From: UBA2334 sp964396895 | Lineage (GTDB): Bacteria; Pseudomonadota; Gammaproteobacteria; Burkholderiales; Burkholderiaceae_C | Length of the DNA stretch: 64,000 nucleotides | Direction: 5' to 3' | Assembly (NCBI GenBank): GCA_964396895.1 | Contig: CAYNGJ010000006.1 | Location: 99,392-163,391 of the forward strand | In this document: one piece after another, positions 1 through 8,918 of the stretch | How positions within the stretch are numbered: the first letter of the stretch is position 1 | Layout: every line of letters starts with the position of its first letter | The notes under the pieces: generated by a model | The model's input: the letters and a program-made list of their open reading frames with translations, nothing else | Databases searched by the model: none | Told to the model about the DNA's origin: nothing | Translations under genes and position numbers: made by a program

Positions 1-92
1 AGGCCGGGTACGCCACCGACCCCCAATACGCCAACAAGCTCAGCCGTGCCATCAACACCACGCTGAACCTGCAGCGCGCCAACCAGGCCTGA
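1..92 (+). CDS. flgJ: Flagellar protein FlgJ, 3' end only (partial)
   Basis: The reading frame that starts at base 3 and ends with TGA at 90-92 encodes a short C-terminal tail containing DPQYANKLSRAINTT. This resembles the end of the muramidase domain of FlgJ, the rod-associated peptidoglycan hydrolase that lets the flagellar rod cross the cell wall. The gene lies directly upstream of flgK, its usual position at the end of the flgBCDEFGHIJKL operon. Only about 30 codons are visible, so the call rests on the tail and the neighbourhood; the rest of the gene is outside the window. Confidence 0.75.
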   Translation, partial: AGYATDPQYANKLSRAINTTLNLQRANQA

Positions 93-107
93 TGCCCGGA
101 GCACCCC

Positions 108-2129
108 ATGAGCCTCAACATCGCTGGCCGCGCGCTCACCACCAACCTGTCGGTGTTGCAGACCATTGGCCACAACATCGCGAACGCCAACACCGTGGGG
201 TACTCACGGCAGACCACCCAGTTGCAACAGGTGCCCGGCCAGCAGCTGGGCAACGGCTACTTTGGCAAAGGGGTTGAAATTGCGTCTGTTCAACGCTCTT
301 ACGACGCCTTTTTGACCCGCCAGGCCAATGCCACCCAGACCACAGCGTCGGCCGATGCGGTGCGCTTGCAAAAGATGCAGCAGGTGGAAGGTTTGTTTCC
401 GCTGGGTGAGGGCAGCCTGGGCACCATGCTCAACAGCGCGCTCAATGCATGGGTGGACGTTCAGTCATCGCCGGCCGATGCCACTGCCAGAGGTGTGGTC
501 ATTTCCCGCTCTGATGAATTGGCCGCGCGCATCCGCGACACGGCCAGTCGCCTGGATGAAATTGGCACCACTGCCAAGATGCAGTCCACCCAGGTGGTCA
601 AGGACATCAACCAGTTGGCGCAACAGATTGCGGCCATGAATGACCGAATCGCGCGCTCGCAGTCGGGTCCCGTGCCCAATGATTTGTTGGACCAACGGGA
701 CAAACTGCTGGCGGACCTGGGCAAAAAGATCCAGATATCCACCATCGGAGCCGACGATGGCACGCTGACCGTGTTCGCCGCCGGCAGCCTGCCCTTGGTG
801 CTGGGCAACAAGGCCGCCTCGCTCAGCGCAGACCGAGATACCTTGGATGGGGACAACAAGCAGGTCATCAGCTTTGTGCAGGGAAACTCCAAATTCGCCA
901 TACAGGACGAGTTCCTGGCGGGTGGCGAACTCAAGGGCTTGCAGGACTTCATCAACAAAGACCTGGCGCAAACCAAAACGTCGCTGGGCCGCATGGCATT
1001 GGCGCTGGCCACGGAGGTGAACCTGCAACACCAGAGTGGCCTGGCGCTCGACGGCAGCCCCGGGGGCGCCTTTTTCAACACGGGGCCACTGCTGGGCAAA
1101 GGGGCGGCCACCAACACCGGCACGGCCGCTGGCCTGGGCATGACGGTGGCCAACGGCGCCGCGCTGGCGGCGTCCGAGTACGTGGTGACCTACGCCACGG
1201 GAACGGACGTGACCATACAGCGCGCATCCGACGGCAAGTTTTTCAACCCGGCCATCTACAACCCCACCGGCGCTCCCCCGAACGATGGTTTTCAGGCTGC
1301 ATCGATCAACGTGGCCCTGGGGGTGTCGTCGGTGGAGTTCGACGGCCTCACGCTGAATGGCGCAGTGGGCACCGCTGCGGGTGACCAGTTCTTGCTCAGG
1401 CCAGCCGCCGACGCGGCCGCCAAACTCAGTGTGGCCCTACAGTCACCTGCTGAGTTGGCCGTGGCCAGTCGCGTGTCGGTGGCGGTGGCCTCCACCAACC
1501 AGGGGGCTGCAGCGATTGAGGCCACCTCGGTCACCCTGCTGCAAGGCAGTTTGCCCGCCACGCCGTTGCCCGGATTGACCCTGACCTTCAACGCCGGGAC
1601 CAGCCAGTTTGCCCTGTCACCGACGCCCACGCTGCCCGCCACCATCACGCCCGCACTGGTGGCGAACTACACACCCGGCAGTCCCATGAGCATCACCTAC
1701 GACGATGGCACTGGCCCGCCCAGCAACCAGTGGAGCTACCAGCTCACCTTGCGCGGCCAGCCGTCGACGGGTGACAGTTTTGCGCTGTCGCAGACCACGG
1801 CCAATGCTGTGCGCTACAACGCGGGCAATGCCCAGGCGGTGTTGGCCTTGCGCGACAAGCAGGTGTTCGACGGCAACACCACGCTGGCCGACGGCTATGT
1901 GCCTGTGTTTTCCAGCGTGGCCACCAAGTTGGGTGAGGTCAAATTTTCGGCTGAGTTTTCACAGACGCAGGCTGCATCGGCCGAAACCCAGCGCGCCAAT
2001 CAGGCGGGTGTGAACCTGGATGAGGAGGCGGCCAAGCTCATCCAGTACCAGCAGGCGTACCAAGCATCGGCCAAATACATGGGCACGGTGCAAAGCCTGT
2101 TTGACACCCTGATGTCGGCCTTTCGCTGA
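108..2129 (+). CDS. flgK: Flagellar hook-associated protein 1 FlgK
   Basis: FlgK (HAP1) forms the first of two junction rings between hook and filament and is exported through the flagellar type III apparatus. The 673-residue product has the conserved N-terminal rod/hook segment (NIAGRALTTNLSVLQTIGHNIANANT, here shown in two parts: NIAGRALTTNLSV and GHNIANANTVGYSRQ), a heptad-rich region to about residue 200, a long variable middle, and the C-terminal helix with NLDEEAAKLIQYQQAYQAS. It is longer than the enterobacterial protein (about 550 residues), and the extra length is in the central surface-exposed part. The ATG at 108 starts directly at the conserved MSLNIAG sequence, 15 bases after flgJ. 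It is followed 37 bases later by flgL, so the two junction proteins are probably co-transcribed. Confidence 0.95.
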   Translation: MSLNIAGRALTTNLSVLQTIGHNIANANTVGYSRQTTQLQQVPGQQLGNGYFGKGVEIASVQRSYDAFLTRQANATQTTASADAVRLQKMQQVEGLFPLGEGSLGTMLNSALNAWVDVQSSPADATARGVVISRSDELAARIRDTASRLDEIGTTAKMQSTQVVKDINQLAQQIAAMNDRIARSQSGPVPNDLLDQRDKLLADLGKKIQISTIGADDGTLTVFAAGSLPLVLGNKAASLSADRDTLDGDNKQVISFVQGNSKFAIQDEFLAGGELKGLQDFINKDLAQTKTSLGRMALALATEVNLQHQSGLALDGSPGGAFFNTGPLLGKGAATNTGTAAGLGMTVANGAALAASEYVVTYATGTDVTIQRASDGKFFNPAIYNPTGAPPNDGFQAASINVALGVSSVEFDGLTLNGAVGTAAGDQFLLRPAADAAAKLSVALQSPAELAVASRVSVAVASTNQGAAAIEATSVTLLQGSLPATPLPGLTLTFNAGTSQFALSPTPTLPATITPALVANYTPGSPMSITYDDGTGPPSNQWSYQLTLRGQPSTGDSFALSQTTANAVRYNAGNAQAVLALRDKQVFDGNTTLADGYVPVFSSVATKLGEVKFSAEFSQTQAASAETQRANQAGVNLDEEAAKLIQYQQAYQASAKYMGTVQSLFDTLMSAFR

Positions 2130-2166
2130 GCGGCGCTGACGCACTGAACTGGCCCGGGAGATATCC

Positions 2167-3480
2167 ATGAGCATTTACCGCATTTCCACCGCCAACACCT
2201 ACGACCGGGCGCTGCTCAACATCCAGCAGCGCCAGTCACAATTGGGGGTGTCACAGGAACAACTCAGCTCGGGCAAGCGTGTGCTCAAGGCCAGCGACGA
2301 TGCCGTGGCCGCGACCTTGTCCGAGCGAACCCAGAACCGCCTGGCCCGCACTGCGGCGGACCAACGCGGTCTGGAGGCCTCTCGTCGTTCTTTGCAGCAG
2401 GGTGAAAGCGCCTTGGCCACGGTGACCGATCTGTATGCGCAAGCCAAAGAGCTGCTGGTTCAAGCGGGTAGTGCTGCGATGAATGCCAGCGACAAGCAAA
2501 CCATTGCCAACCAGCTCAAGGGCATTCGGGAGCAGTTGGCGGGCTTGGCCAACCAGAAAGACTCGGCTGGCAACCCGCTGTTTGCCGGGTTGGGGCCACT
2601 GAGCGCCAACGGCCAGCCGTTTGCCGAGCAACTGGCAGACCCATCGGTCAACCAGACCACGTATGGCCCGGACGGTCGCTCCGTGACTTGGGATGCGCTT
2701 CGTGGTCAGGCAGCTGCCACGGAAACCTCGCTGCCCATGGGGCTGGACGGGTACCGGGTCTTCAAGGGCGTGGTGGCCAACAGCGTGGGGGCGAATGTGG
2801 CCAGCAACTCGGGGTCATTTGGGGCGTTCGCCGTGAATGTCACCACCCCCAACCCCGATGTCTTTGACCTGAGTACCGATGCCCTGGGCCAATCCCAAGG
2901 CAGCTACACCATTGCGTACACCGCAGGTGCACCAGGTGCTTGGCAGGTCACCCAGAACAACCGGACCAACACCCCTTTGCCGGGTGCTGCACCGGCGCCC
3001 TATGCCGTGGTGCCCACGGTGGTGGGGGACACTGTTGAGCTGAACTTCGATGGCCTGAGCGTCAAACTCAAGTCTGATGCCGTGGCGGACTTCACCACCA
3101 ATGCCAGTTTCACCGTGCGCCCCGCCGTGGACCGAGACATCTGGGAAACACTGGACAGGGCCATTGGTGCGCTGGAGCAAGGTGAATCTGGCTACGACCT
3201 CACGCAAGAGCTGAATTCGGTGCATGCGCAACTGGCCGTGCGCCAGGACCAGTTGCTGGCCGCTCGTGGCAAGCTCGGTGACTGGCTCAACCGGGCCGAC
3301 AGCATGCAAAACCTGTTTGCTGAGCGGTCCGTGGCCTACGAGAAAGAGAACTCCGAGCTGGTCGATGTGGACATGGTCAAGGCCATCTCCGATTTCCAGA
3401 AAAACCAGACCGCCTACCAGGCGGCGCTGCAGTCCTACTCGCAGGTGCAGAAGATGTCGATGTTCGATTATTTGAGGTAA
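2167..3480 (+). CDS. flgL: Flagellar hook-associated protein 3 FlgL
   Basis: FlgL (HAP3) is the second hook-filament junction protein and adapts the hook to flagellin. The product (437 residues) opens with a flagellin-like N-terminal coiled-coil segment (RISTANTYDRALLNIQQRQS, then QLGVSQEQLSSGKRVLKASDD) and closes with a flagellin-type C-terminal helix (MVKAISDFQKNQTAYQAALQ). The central 150-330 region is variable and beta-rich, which explains a size above the usual 300-320 residues. A GGGAG ribosome-binding site lies just before the ATG. It is the last gene of the flagellar run; the next gene encodes an HDOD protein that starts 9 bases after its stop. Confidence 0.93.
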   Translation: MSIYRISTANTYDRALLNIQQRQSQLGVSQEQLSSGKRVLKASDDAVAATLSERTQNRLARTAADQRGLEASRRSLQQGESALATVTDLYAQAKELLVQAGSAAMNASDKQTIANQLKGIREQLAGLANQKDSAGNPLFAGLGPLSANGQPFAEQLADPSVNQTTYGPDGRSVTWDALRGQAAATETSLPMGLDGYRVFKGVVANSVGANVASNSGSFGAFAVNVTTPNPDVFDLSTDALGQSQGSYTIAYTAGAPGAWQVTQNNRTNTPLPGAAPAPYAVVPTVVGDTVELNFDGLSVKLKSDAVADFTTNASFTVRPAVDRDIWETLDRAIGALEQGESGYDLTQELNSVHAQLAVRQDQLLAARGKLGDWLNRADSMQNLFAERSVAYEKENSELVDVDMVKAISDFQKNQTAYQAALQSYSQVQKMSMFDYLR

Positions 3481-3489
3481 TGTTGGCAC

Positions 3490-4755
3490 ATGATGCCCTC
3501 TGACCTCGACGACATTGCGTTTGCGTTTGAACCCGTCTGGGACCGTTCCCGCCGCATTTGCGCGTCGCGGCTGACCATCCATGCCGTGCACGACAAGCCG
3601 GTGGACTTGGTGCGTTTGCTGGGGGTGCTGACCGAGGACTTTCCGGCCGATGCGCCCCCGCTGCTGCTGACCACCACCTCGCCCCCCTTGCTGGTGGCCT
3701 TGCTCAAGCAGGCGCCGGTGCGCAACACCTGGTTGGAGGTGCCTGAGTTCATCTGGGCCAAACCCGAGGCGTTGGAGCTGCTGCTCAAGGCCAGGCGATT
3801 CGGCCACCAACTGCTGTGGCACGGGCCGTTGGTCCGCTTCGAGCCATACGCCAAGAAATTCCAAGGCCTGCGGGGGGTGCTGGAAGTGTCCACCGACGAC
3901 GCTTTGCTGGCGTTGCAGGTGGCCGCCCAGGGCGGAGAGTTCACGGCTGCGGCTGCTTCCAGTCAGATCGAAAGTCCCATTCTGGCTGGCCACCTGTACC
4001 AAGGGGTGTCCAGCCGGGCGCTGGCCGACCATTGCCTGGACAAGCGGCAGGCCTGGGGCGTGGTGGGCTGGCCGGAAGATGAGCTGCTCAGCGCCAAAGC
4101 CCACCAGGCCGTGCCCATGGACCAGCGCGTGGCGCTGCAGGTCATGCAGGCCATGGAGGCCGAAGTACCCATTCAAACCGTGGAGGCTTTGCTGGTGCAG
4201 GACCCGGTCATGGTGTACCGGCTGTTGCGCCTGGTCAATTCGGCGGCCTTTGGCCTGACGCACGAGGTGGAGTCTGTCCGGCATGCGCTGATGATGCTGG
4301 GTTACAACCAGCTGCGCACCTGGCTGATGGGGGTGTACAAAACCGCCAGCACCGACCGATCCCTGCACCCCCTGCGCCACGCCATGCTCATGCGCACCCG
4401 CCTCATGCGCCTGCTGCTGGGCCCCAACTCGGACGAGGAACTCAAGGGCGAGGTGCAGCTGGCGGGTGTGTTCTCGCAGTTGGACAGGCTGCTCAAAGAG
4501 CCACTGCCCGAATTGCTCAACCAGCTGCCACTGTCGTCGCGTGTGTTCAACAGCCTGGTGCGCCACGACGGCCCCTATGTGGCTTACCTGGACACGGCGC
4601 GTGTCATGAGCAACCCGCTGGAGGTGGACAACATGCCCGCCATTTGCGAGCGGGGCGGCTTCAGCCTCGATGAGGCCAACCGCGCCGTCATCGAACTGCT
4701 GGGCACCGCGCGCGAGCCCGTGGGCCAGACCTTCACGCCCCAGCGCGGTCTTTGA
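3490..4755 (+). CDS. HDOD domain protein (YuxH-like, degenerate EAL plus HDOD)
   Basis: The product has 421 residues. The C-terminal half (from about residue 205) matches the HDOD output domain, a metal-less relative of HD phosphohydrolases found in signalling proteins; visible landmarks are LLVQDPVMVYRLLRLVNSA, the VRHALMMLGYNQLRTWL stretch and a helical tail. The N-terminal 190 residues have the length and pattern of a degenerate EAL-like domain, but the catalytic EAL signature is absent. A role in coupling cyclic-di-GMP or motility signals to regulation is inferred from the family and from its position 9 bases after flgL. The start could be either of two adjacent ATGs (3490 or 3493). Confidence 0.8.
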   Translation: MMPSDLDDIAFAFEPVWDRSRRICASRLTIHAVHDKPVDLVRLLGVLTEDFPADAPPLLLTTTSPPLLVALLKQAPVRNTWLEVPEFIWAKPEALELLLKARRFGHQLLWHGPLVRFEPYAKKFQGLRGVLEVSTDDALLALQVAAQGGEFTAAAASSQIESPILAGHLYQGVSSRALADHCLDKRQAWGVVGWPEDELLSAKAHQAVPMDQRVALQVMQAMEAEVPIQTVEALLVQDPVMVYRLLRLVNSAAFGLTHEVESVRHALMMLGYNQLRTWLMGVYKTASTDRSLHPLRHAMLMRTRLMRLLLGPNSDEELKGEVQLAGVFSQLDRLLKEPLPELLNQLPLSSRVFNSLVRHDGPYVAYLDTARVMSNPLEVDNMPAICERGGFSLDEANRAVIELLGTAREPVGQTFTPQRGL

Positions 4756-4783
4756 CCCCGGTGTTTGCGGCATGATGCCGCCC

Positions 4784-5512
4784 ATGCACACCTCAGCCCT
4801 TGTACTGTTCTCGGGTGGACAAGACTCCACCACCTGCCTGGCCCATGCCCTGTCCCGCTTTGAGCGGGTGGAAACCATTGGTTTTGACTACGGTCAGCGC
4901 CACCATGTGGAAATGGTGGCCCGCCTGAGTGTGTTGGAGCGGTTGCGCCAACAGTTTCCCGGGTGGGCGCACCACTTGGGTCAGGACCATGTGCTGGACC
5001 TGGCCGTGCTGGGCCAGGTGAGCGAAACCTCGCTGACCCGCGACATGGTGTTCCAAATGGAAAGCACAGGCTTGCCCAACACCTTCGTGCCAGGGCGCAA
5101 CCTGTTGTTCCTGACGCTGGCGGCGGCACTGGCCTACCGGCGCGACCTGACAGTCATCGTCACCGGCGTGTGCGAAACCGACTTTTCCGGCTACCCCGAT
5201 TGCCGCGATGACACCATGAAAGCCATGCAACTGGCGCTGTCGCTGGGCATGGACAAGCGCTTCCTGATCGACACCCCGCTGATGTGGATCGACAAGGCCG
5301 ACACCTGGCGCATGGCCCACGCCCTGGGCCAGCTGGCCGACCCGCTGGAGGGTGGCCAGCAACTGGTGGACCTGATCGTGGAGCACACCCACACCTGCTA
5401 CCAGGGTGACCGCACCCACCGACACGCCTGGGGCTACGGGTGTGGCACCTGTCCGGCCTGTGAACTGCGGGCCAAGGGTTTTGCGGGCTACATGGGCCAG
5501 CCCGGGGTTTGA
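4784..5512 (+). CDS. queC: 7-cyano-7-deazaguanine synthase QueC
   Basis: QueC converts 7-carboxy-7-deazaguanine, ammonia and ATP to preQ0 in queuosine synthesis. The PP-loop ATP-pyrophosphatase motif SGGQDSTT sits near the N terminus. The family's zinc-binding cysteines are at the C terminus (CGTCPAC followed by ELRAKGF), with a further conserved CETDFSGYPDCR segment in the middle. The length of 242 residues is normal. I chose the ATG at 4784 because homologues begin MxTSALVLFSGGQDS; ATG 4772 or 4775 would add three or four residues. The stop TGA abuts the stop of the convergent ABC transporter gene to form TGATCA. Confidence 0.93.
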   Translation: MHTSALVLFSGGQDSTTCLAHALSRFERVETIGFDYGQRHHVEMVARLSVLERLRQQFPGWAHHLGQDHVLDLAVLGQVSETSLTRDMVFQMESTGLPNTFVPGRNLLFLTLAAALAYRRDLTVIVTGVCETDFSGYPDCRDDTMKAMQLALSLGMDKRFLIDTPLMWIDKADTWRMAHALGQLADPLEGGQQLVDLIVEHTHTCYQGDRTHRHAWGYGCGTCPACELRAKGFAGYMGQPGV

Positions 5513-7348
5513 TCAGCCCGGCGCAGGCGGTGTGGCCATGGACGGGGCCGCCGCCTGTGGCTGAACCCGCCATTGGCTCAGGTGGTACTGGGCCACTTGC
5601 GGCCGGTGCGCAATGGACACCATGGCACCGTTGTTGGCCGACACCACCGCTTGCAGTTGGGCATAGATGTGGGCTTCGGCCTCGGCGTCCAGTGCGCTGG
5701 TGCCTTCGTCCACAAACAACCAACGGGGCTGTTTGAGCAGCACGCGGGCGGCGGCCAGCCGCTGCTGCTCCCCGCCCGACAGGGTTTGCCCCCAAGCGGC
5801 TTCCACGTCCAGTTGCTCGGCCCACTGCGGCAGCAGCGCGTGGCGCAGCGCCTGGTTCAGCTGGGCATCGGTGTAGCGGCTGGCGGGTTCGGGGTAGGCC
5901 AGGGCATCGCGCAAGGGGCCGTTCGGAAAATACGGCCGCTGGGGCAAAAACTGGGTGTGTGGGGCGTGGTCAGGGGGGCGTTGTATGTGGCCCTCCACCC
6001 AAGGCCAGATGCCCGCCAAGGCGCGGAACAGGGTAGATTTCCCGCTGCCTGACGGGCCCTGCACCAGCACCGCATCGCCAGGGGCGAGGCCGAGCTCACT
6101 GGGCACCCCCAACGCCTGGCCCCCGGGCAAACGCAAGACCAGCCCCTGGGTCTGCCACCCGTCGGCAGCGGGTGCGGCATCGGTTTTTTCAATATCAGTA
6201 GCTGAATAGTCAATGCTGGAAAGCGCTGGGGCACTAAAACTGTCTTCAAAACTTGTCAGCCGGTCGGTGGTGGCCCGCCACGCGGCGAGCGAGGCGTAGT
6301 TGTCGATGAACCAGGCCAACGAGTCTTGCACCCGCCCGAAGGCCGAGGCGATCTGCATCAGCTCACCCAACTGGATGGCACCGCTGAAAAACCGGGGCGC
6401 CGCCACCACGAAGGGAAAGACCACCGCCGCTTGCCCGAAACCCACCGTGAACCAGGTCAGGCGCTTCTGGGCGCGGATCAGCGTCAGGTAGTTGGCCAGC
6501 ACATCGGCAAAGCGTTGGCCCAGGTGCTGGCGCTCCACCGCTTCACCCCGGTCCAGGGCAATGGACTCGCTGTACTCCCGCACCCGCACCAAGTGGTGGC
6601 GGAAGTTGGCTTCGCGCCGTTGCTGCTCGAAGTTCAGGCCCATCAGGGGGCGGCCAATGAAATGGGTGATGACGCTGCCCGCCAGGCAGTACACCAGTGC
6701 CATCCAGACCATGAAGCCGGGGATTTCCCAGTGTTGACCCCCCACCTCCACGCCAAACGCGCCCGAGAGTCCCCACAAAATGCCCACAAAGCTCACCAGC
6801 GTGACCACGGCATTCAGCAGGCCCATGCTCAGACCCACGGAATAGCTGGTGAACAGGTTCAGGTCTTCTGCCATGCGCTGGTCGGGGTTGTCCGGCGTGG
6901 CGGTTGGGTTGGTGTTGGCAAACCGCATCAGCTCCATGCGGTAGAAGGCCTGCGCCTGCAGCCACCGGTCCATGAAGTGGGCGGTCATCCAGGCACGCCA
7001 GCGCATTTCCAGCAACTGGGTCAGGTAGAACTTGTACACCGCGATCACGATGTAGCCCCCAGCCAGCCACGCAAACCGCCCCAGTTGCTGCCAGAACACG
7101 GCTTGGTCCTTGTTCTGTAAGGCGTCGTAGAACAGGCGGTTCCAGTCGTTGATGAGCACCAGCATGTACACCGCGCCCAGGTTCAGCGCGACGATGGCCG
7201 CCAGCAGCCCGCGCGCTTGCCAACGCTGGTCAGAGCTGAAATACGGCCGCGCCAGCGACCAGACACGGCGCAGCATGGTGGTGGTGAGCTGGGTCTTGTG
7301 TTGCCAGGTGGCCCAAAAAGACGGGGGATGGGGGTGTGCAGGGTTCAT
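5513..7348 (-). CDS. SbmA/BacA-type ABC transporter, fused permease and ATP-binding domains
   Basis: This 611-residue half-transporter has a six-helix membrane domain of the SbmA/BacA family (about residues 30-330) and a C-terminal ATPase with Walker A GPSGSGKST (about 430), signature LSGGEQQR and Walker B WLFVDEGTSALD. Members of this group (COG4178, YddA-like) import peptides, bleomycin-type compounds or vitamin B12; the substrate here cannot be told. The start at 7348 (MNPAHPHPPSFW) fits the family, since the open frame upstream is low-complexity His/Arg sequence. The linker between the two domains (about residues 365-384) is encoded by a copy of the dispersed repeat at 6197-6252. It is convergent with queC with no spacer. 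Confidence 0.9.
   Translation of the reverse strand: MNPAHPHPPSFWATWQHKTQLTTTMLRRVWSLARPYFSSDQRWQARGLLAAIVALNLGAVYMLVLINDWNRLFYDALQNKDQAVFWQQLGRFAWLAGGYIVIAVYKFYLTQLLEMRWRAWMTAHFMDRWLQAQAFYRMELMRFANTNPTATPDNPDQRMAEDLNLFTSYSVGLSMGLLNAVVTLVSFVGILWGLSGAFGVEVGGQHWEIPGFMVWMALVYCLAGSVITHFIGRPLMGLNFEQQRREANFRHHLVRVREYSESIALDRGEAVERQHLGQRFADVLANYLTLIRAQKRLTWFTVGFGQAAVVFPFVVAAPRFFSGAIQLGELMQIASAFGRVQDSLAWFIDNYASLAAWRATTDRLTSFEDSFSAPALSSIDYSATDIEKTDAAPAADGWQTQGLVLRLPGGQALGVPSELGLAPGDAVLVQGPSGSGKSTLFRALAGIWPWVEGHIQRPPDHAPHTQFLPQRPYFPNGPLRDALAYPEPASRYTDAQLNQALRHALLPQWAEQLDVEAAWGQTLSGGEQQRLAAARVLLKQPRWLFVDEGTSALDAEAEAHIYAQLQAVVSANNGAMVSIAHRPQVAQYHLSQWRVQPQAAAPSMATPPAPG
6197..6252 (+). repeat. Dispersed AT-rich repeat, copy 1 (inside ABC transporter gene)
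   Basis: The segment contains GTAGCTGAATAGTCAATG, then AAAGCGCTGGGGCAC and an A-rich tail. It aligns over about 50 bases with the copy at 44615-44672. It lies in frame in the ABC transporter gene, where the minus strand reads FSAPALSSIDYSATDIE. Confidence 0.7.
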
Positions 7349-7471
7349 GTGCTGTGCATGGTAGTGGGCCAGTGGACCAAACTGCGGGCGAAAAGGGCAT
7401 TTGTCCGAGGCATTGCAGGGGTCTGATCGGCCTACACTGAAACGAGTTTCAACATTTTTGGGTGCTGCATC

Positions 7472-8893
7472 ATGCGAAAAATCGGGTGGGGAGTGGGTCT
7501 GTTCATGGTGGCCATGGGTATCGTGGGCTGTGGGGGCGGTGCCCAGGAAAACCAAGCCAGCCCAGCGCCGACCACCCCCGCGCCCGCCCCGGTGGTGATG
7601 CAGAGCCTGAGCGTGTCGCCCACCTCGGTCACGCTGGTGGTCGGGGCGAAACAAACGTTTTCCGTCACCGCGCGTTACTCAGACGGCAGCAGCCGGGCAA
7701 TGGCCACGGGCATTGGCTGGACCGCGGGCGGCACAGTGGCTGCGGTGGACGCCACCACCGGTGAGCTGACGGCCAAGGCAGCGGGCAACGACACCGTCAC
7801 CGCCACCGTGGGCACGCTCACCGGCACGGCACGCGTGGTCGTGGCCACGCCCTACCAGGCCGTGGCGGGAGGGGGCAGCCACACCGTGGGCATCAAATCC
7901 GATGGCAGCCTGTATGGCTGGGGGCAGAACCGCTCAGGCCAAGTGGGGGACGGAACCCTGCAAGATCGCCTGACGCCCACTGGGGTGGGTTCCCAGAAAA
8001 CCTGGACACGGGTGGCCGCCGGGGAGTTTCACACCGTGGCACTGCGCGCGGATGGCACGCTGTGGGCCTGGGGCCTCAACCAGAACGGGCAACTCGGCAT
8101 GGGCAACTTTGCCAGTCTGAGCGAGCCCACCGCTGTGGGCAAGGACAAAGACTGGACCGATGTGGCCGTGGGCAGTTACCACACCCTGGCGGTCAAAAAA
8201 GACGGCACGCTGTGGGCCTGGGGCCGCAACTTCAACGGGCAACTGGGCCTTGGCTCCACGGTGGACCAGTCCTCGCCGACGCAGGTGGGCGCACTGACGA
8301 CGTGGGCGGCGGTGGCCGCCGGCGCAGAACATTCGGTGGCCCGCCGCAGCGATGGCAGCCTGTACGCCTGGGGCAACAACTTCAGCGGCCAACTGGGCAG
8401 TGGCCTCAGCACGGACAGCAACGTCCCGGTGGCGGTGGTGGGCAGCAATTGGACATCGCTGGCCGCTGGCGGCAGCCACACCCTGGCGGTGCGGGCCGAC
8501 GGCGCTTTGTTCGCTTGGGGCAGTAACCTGCAAGGCCAGTTGGGGTCTGGCAGCACCGGTACCGGGTCCAACACGCCCGTGCGGGTGGGCAGCGACGGCG
8601 ACTGGCTGCTGGCGGGAGCGGGCAATGGTCACAGCGCAGCCATCCGCATCAACGGCAGTTTGTGGGCCTGGGGCGCCAACGGCGATGGCCAGCTGGGCGA
8701 CGGCAGCCTGACGCCCAAGGCACTGCCCACGCAGGTGGGCAGCGCGCGTCACTGGGTCAAGCTGGCGGCGGGGCCGTTCACCACTTTTGCCATCGGGACC
8801 GATGGCTTGCTGTGGGGTTGGGGGCGCAATGCCGAAGGCCAGATGGGCAACGGTAACCAGGCCCAGGTGTTGAGTCCGGCCCCCATTCCCTGA
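7472..8893 (+). CDS. RCC1-repeat lipoprotein with an N-terminal Big-type Ig domain
   Basis: The 473-residue product begins with a lipoprotein signal (hydrophobic run ending in GIVGC, lipobox cysteine near residue 20). A bacterial Ig-like (Big2) domain follows at about 40-130 (SLSVSPTSVTLVVGAKQTFS). The rest is about seven RCC1-type repeats of roughly 50 residues, each with the pattern GxxHTxALxxDGxLWAWGxNxxGQLG. RCC1 repeats fold into a seven-bladed propeller. Surface or periplasmic display as a binding protein is inferred; no enzyme motif is visible. It is divergent from the ABC transporter and convergent with the 5'-nucleotidase. The seven blades suggest a complete propeller. Confidence 0.88.
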   Translation: MRKIGWGVGLFMVAMGIVGCGGGAQENQASPAPTTPAPAPVVMQSLSVSPTSVTLVVGAKQTFSVTARYSDGSSRAMATGIGWTAGGTVAAVDATTGELTAKAAGNDTVTATVGTLTGTARVVVATPYQAVAGGGSHTVGIKSDGSLYGWGQNRSGQVGDGTLQDRLTPTGVGSQKTWTRVAAGEFHTVALRADGTLWAWGLNQNGQLGMGNFASLSEPTAVGKDKDWTDVAVGSYHTLAVKKDGTLWAWGRNFNGQLGLGSTVDQSSPTQVGALTTWAAVAAGAEHSVARRSDGSLYAWGNNFSGQLGSGLSTDSNVPVAVVGSNWTSLAAGGSHTLAVRADGALFAWGSNLQGQLGSGSTGTGSNTPVRVGSDGDWLLAGAGNGHSAAIRINGSLWAWGANGDGQLGDGSLTPKALPTQVGSARHWVKLAAGPFTTFAIGTDGLLWGWGRNAEGQMGNGNQAQVLSPAPIP

Positions 8894-8918
8894 GGGGTGG
8901 CCGGCGCAGCCCCCGGCG

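Noticed and set aside
2815..4878. A 687-codon minus-strand frame opposite flgL and the HDOD gene
   Set aside because: The translation is His/Gln-rich and shows no family signature; the plus-strand genes are unambiguous.
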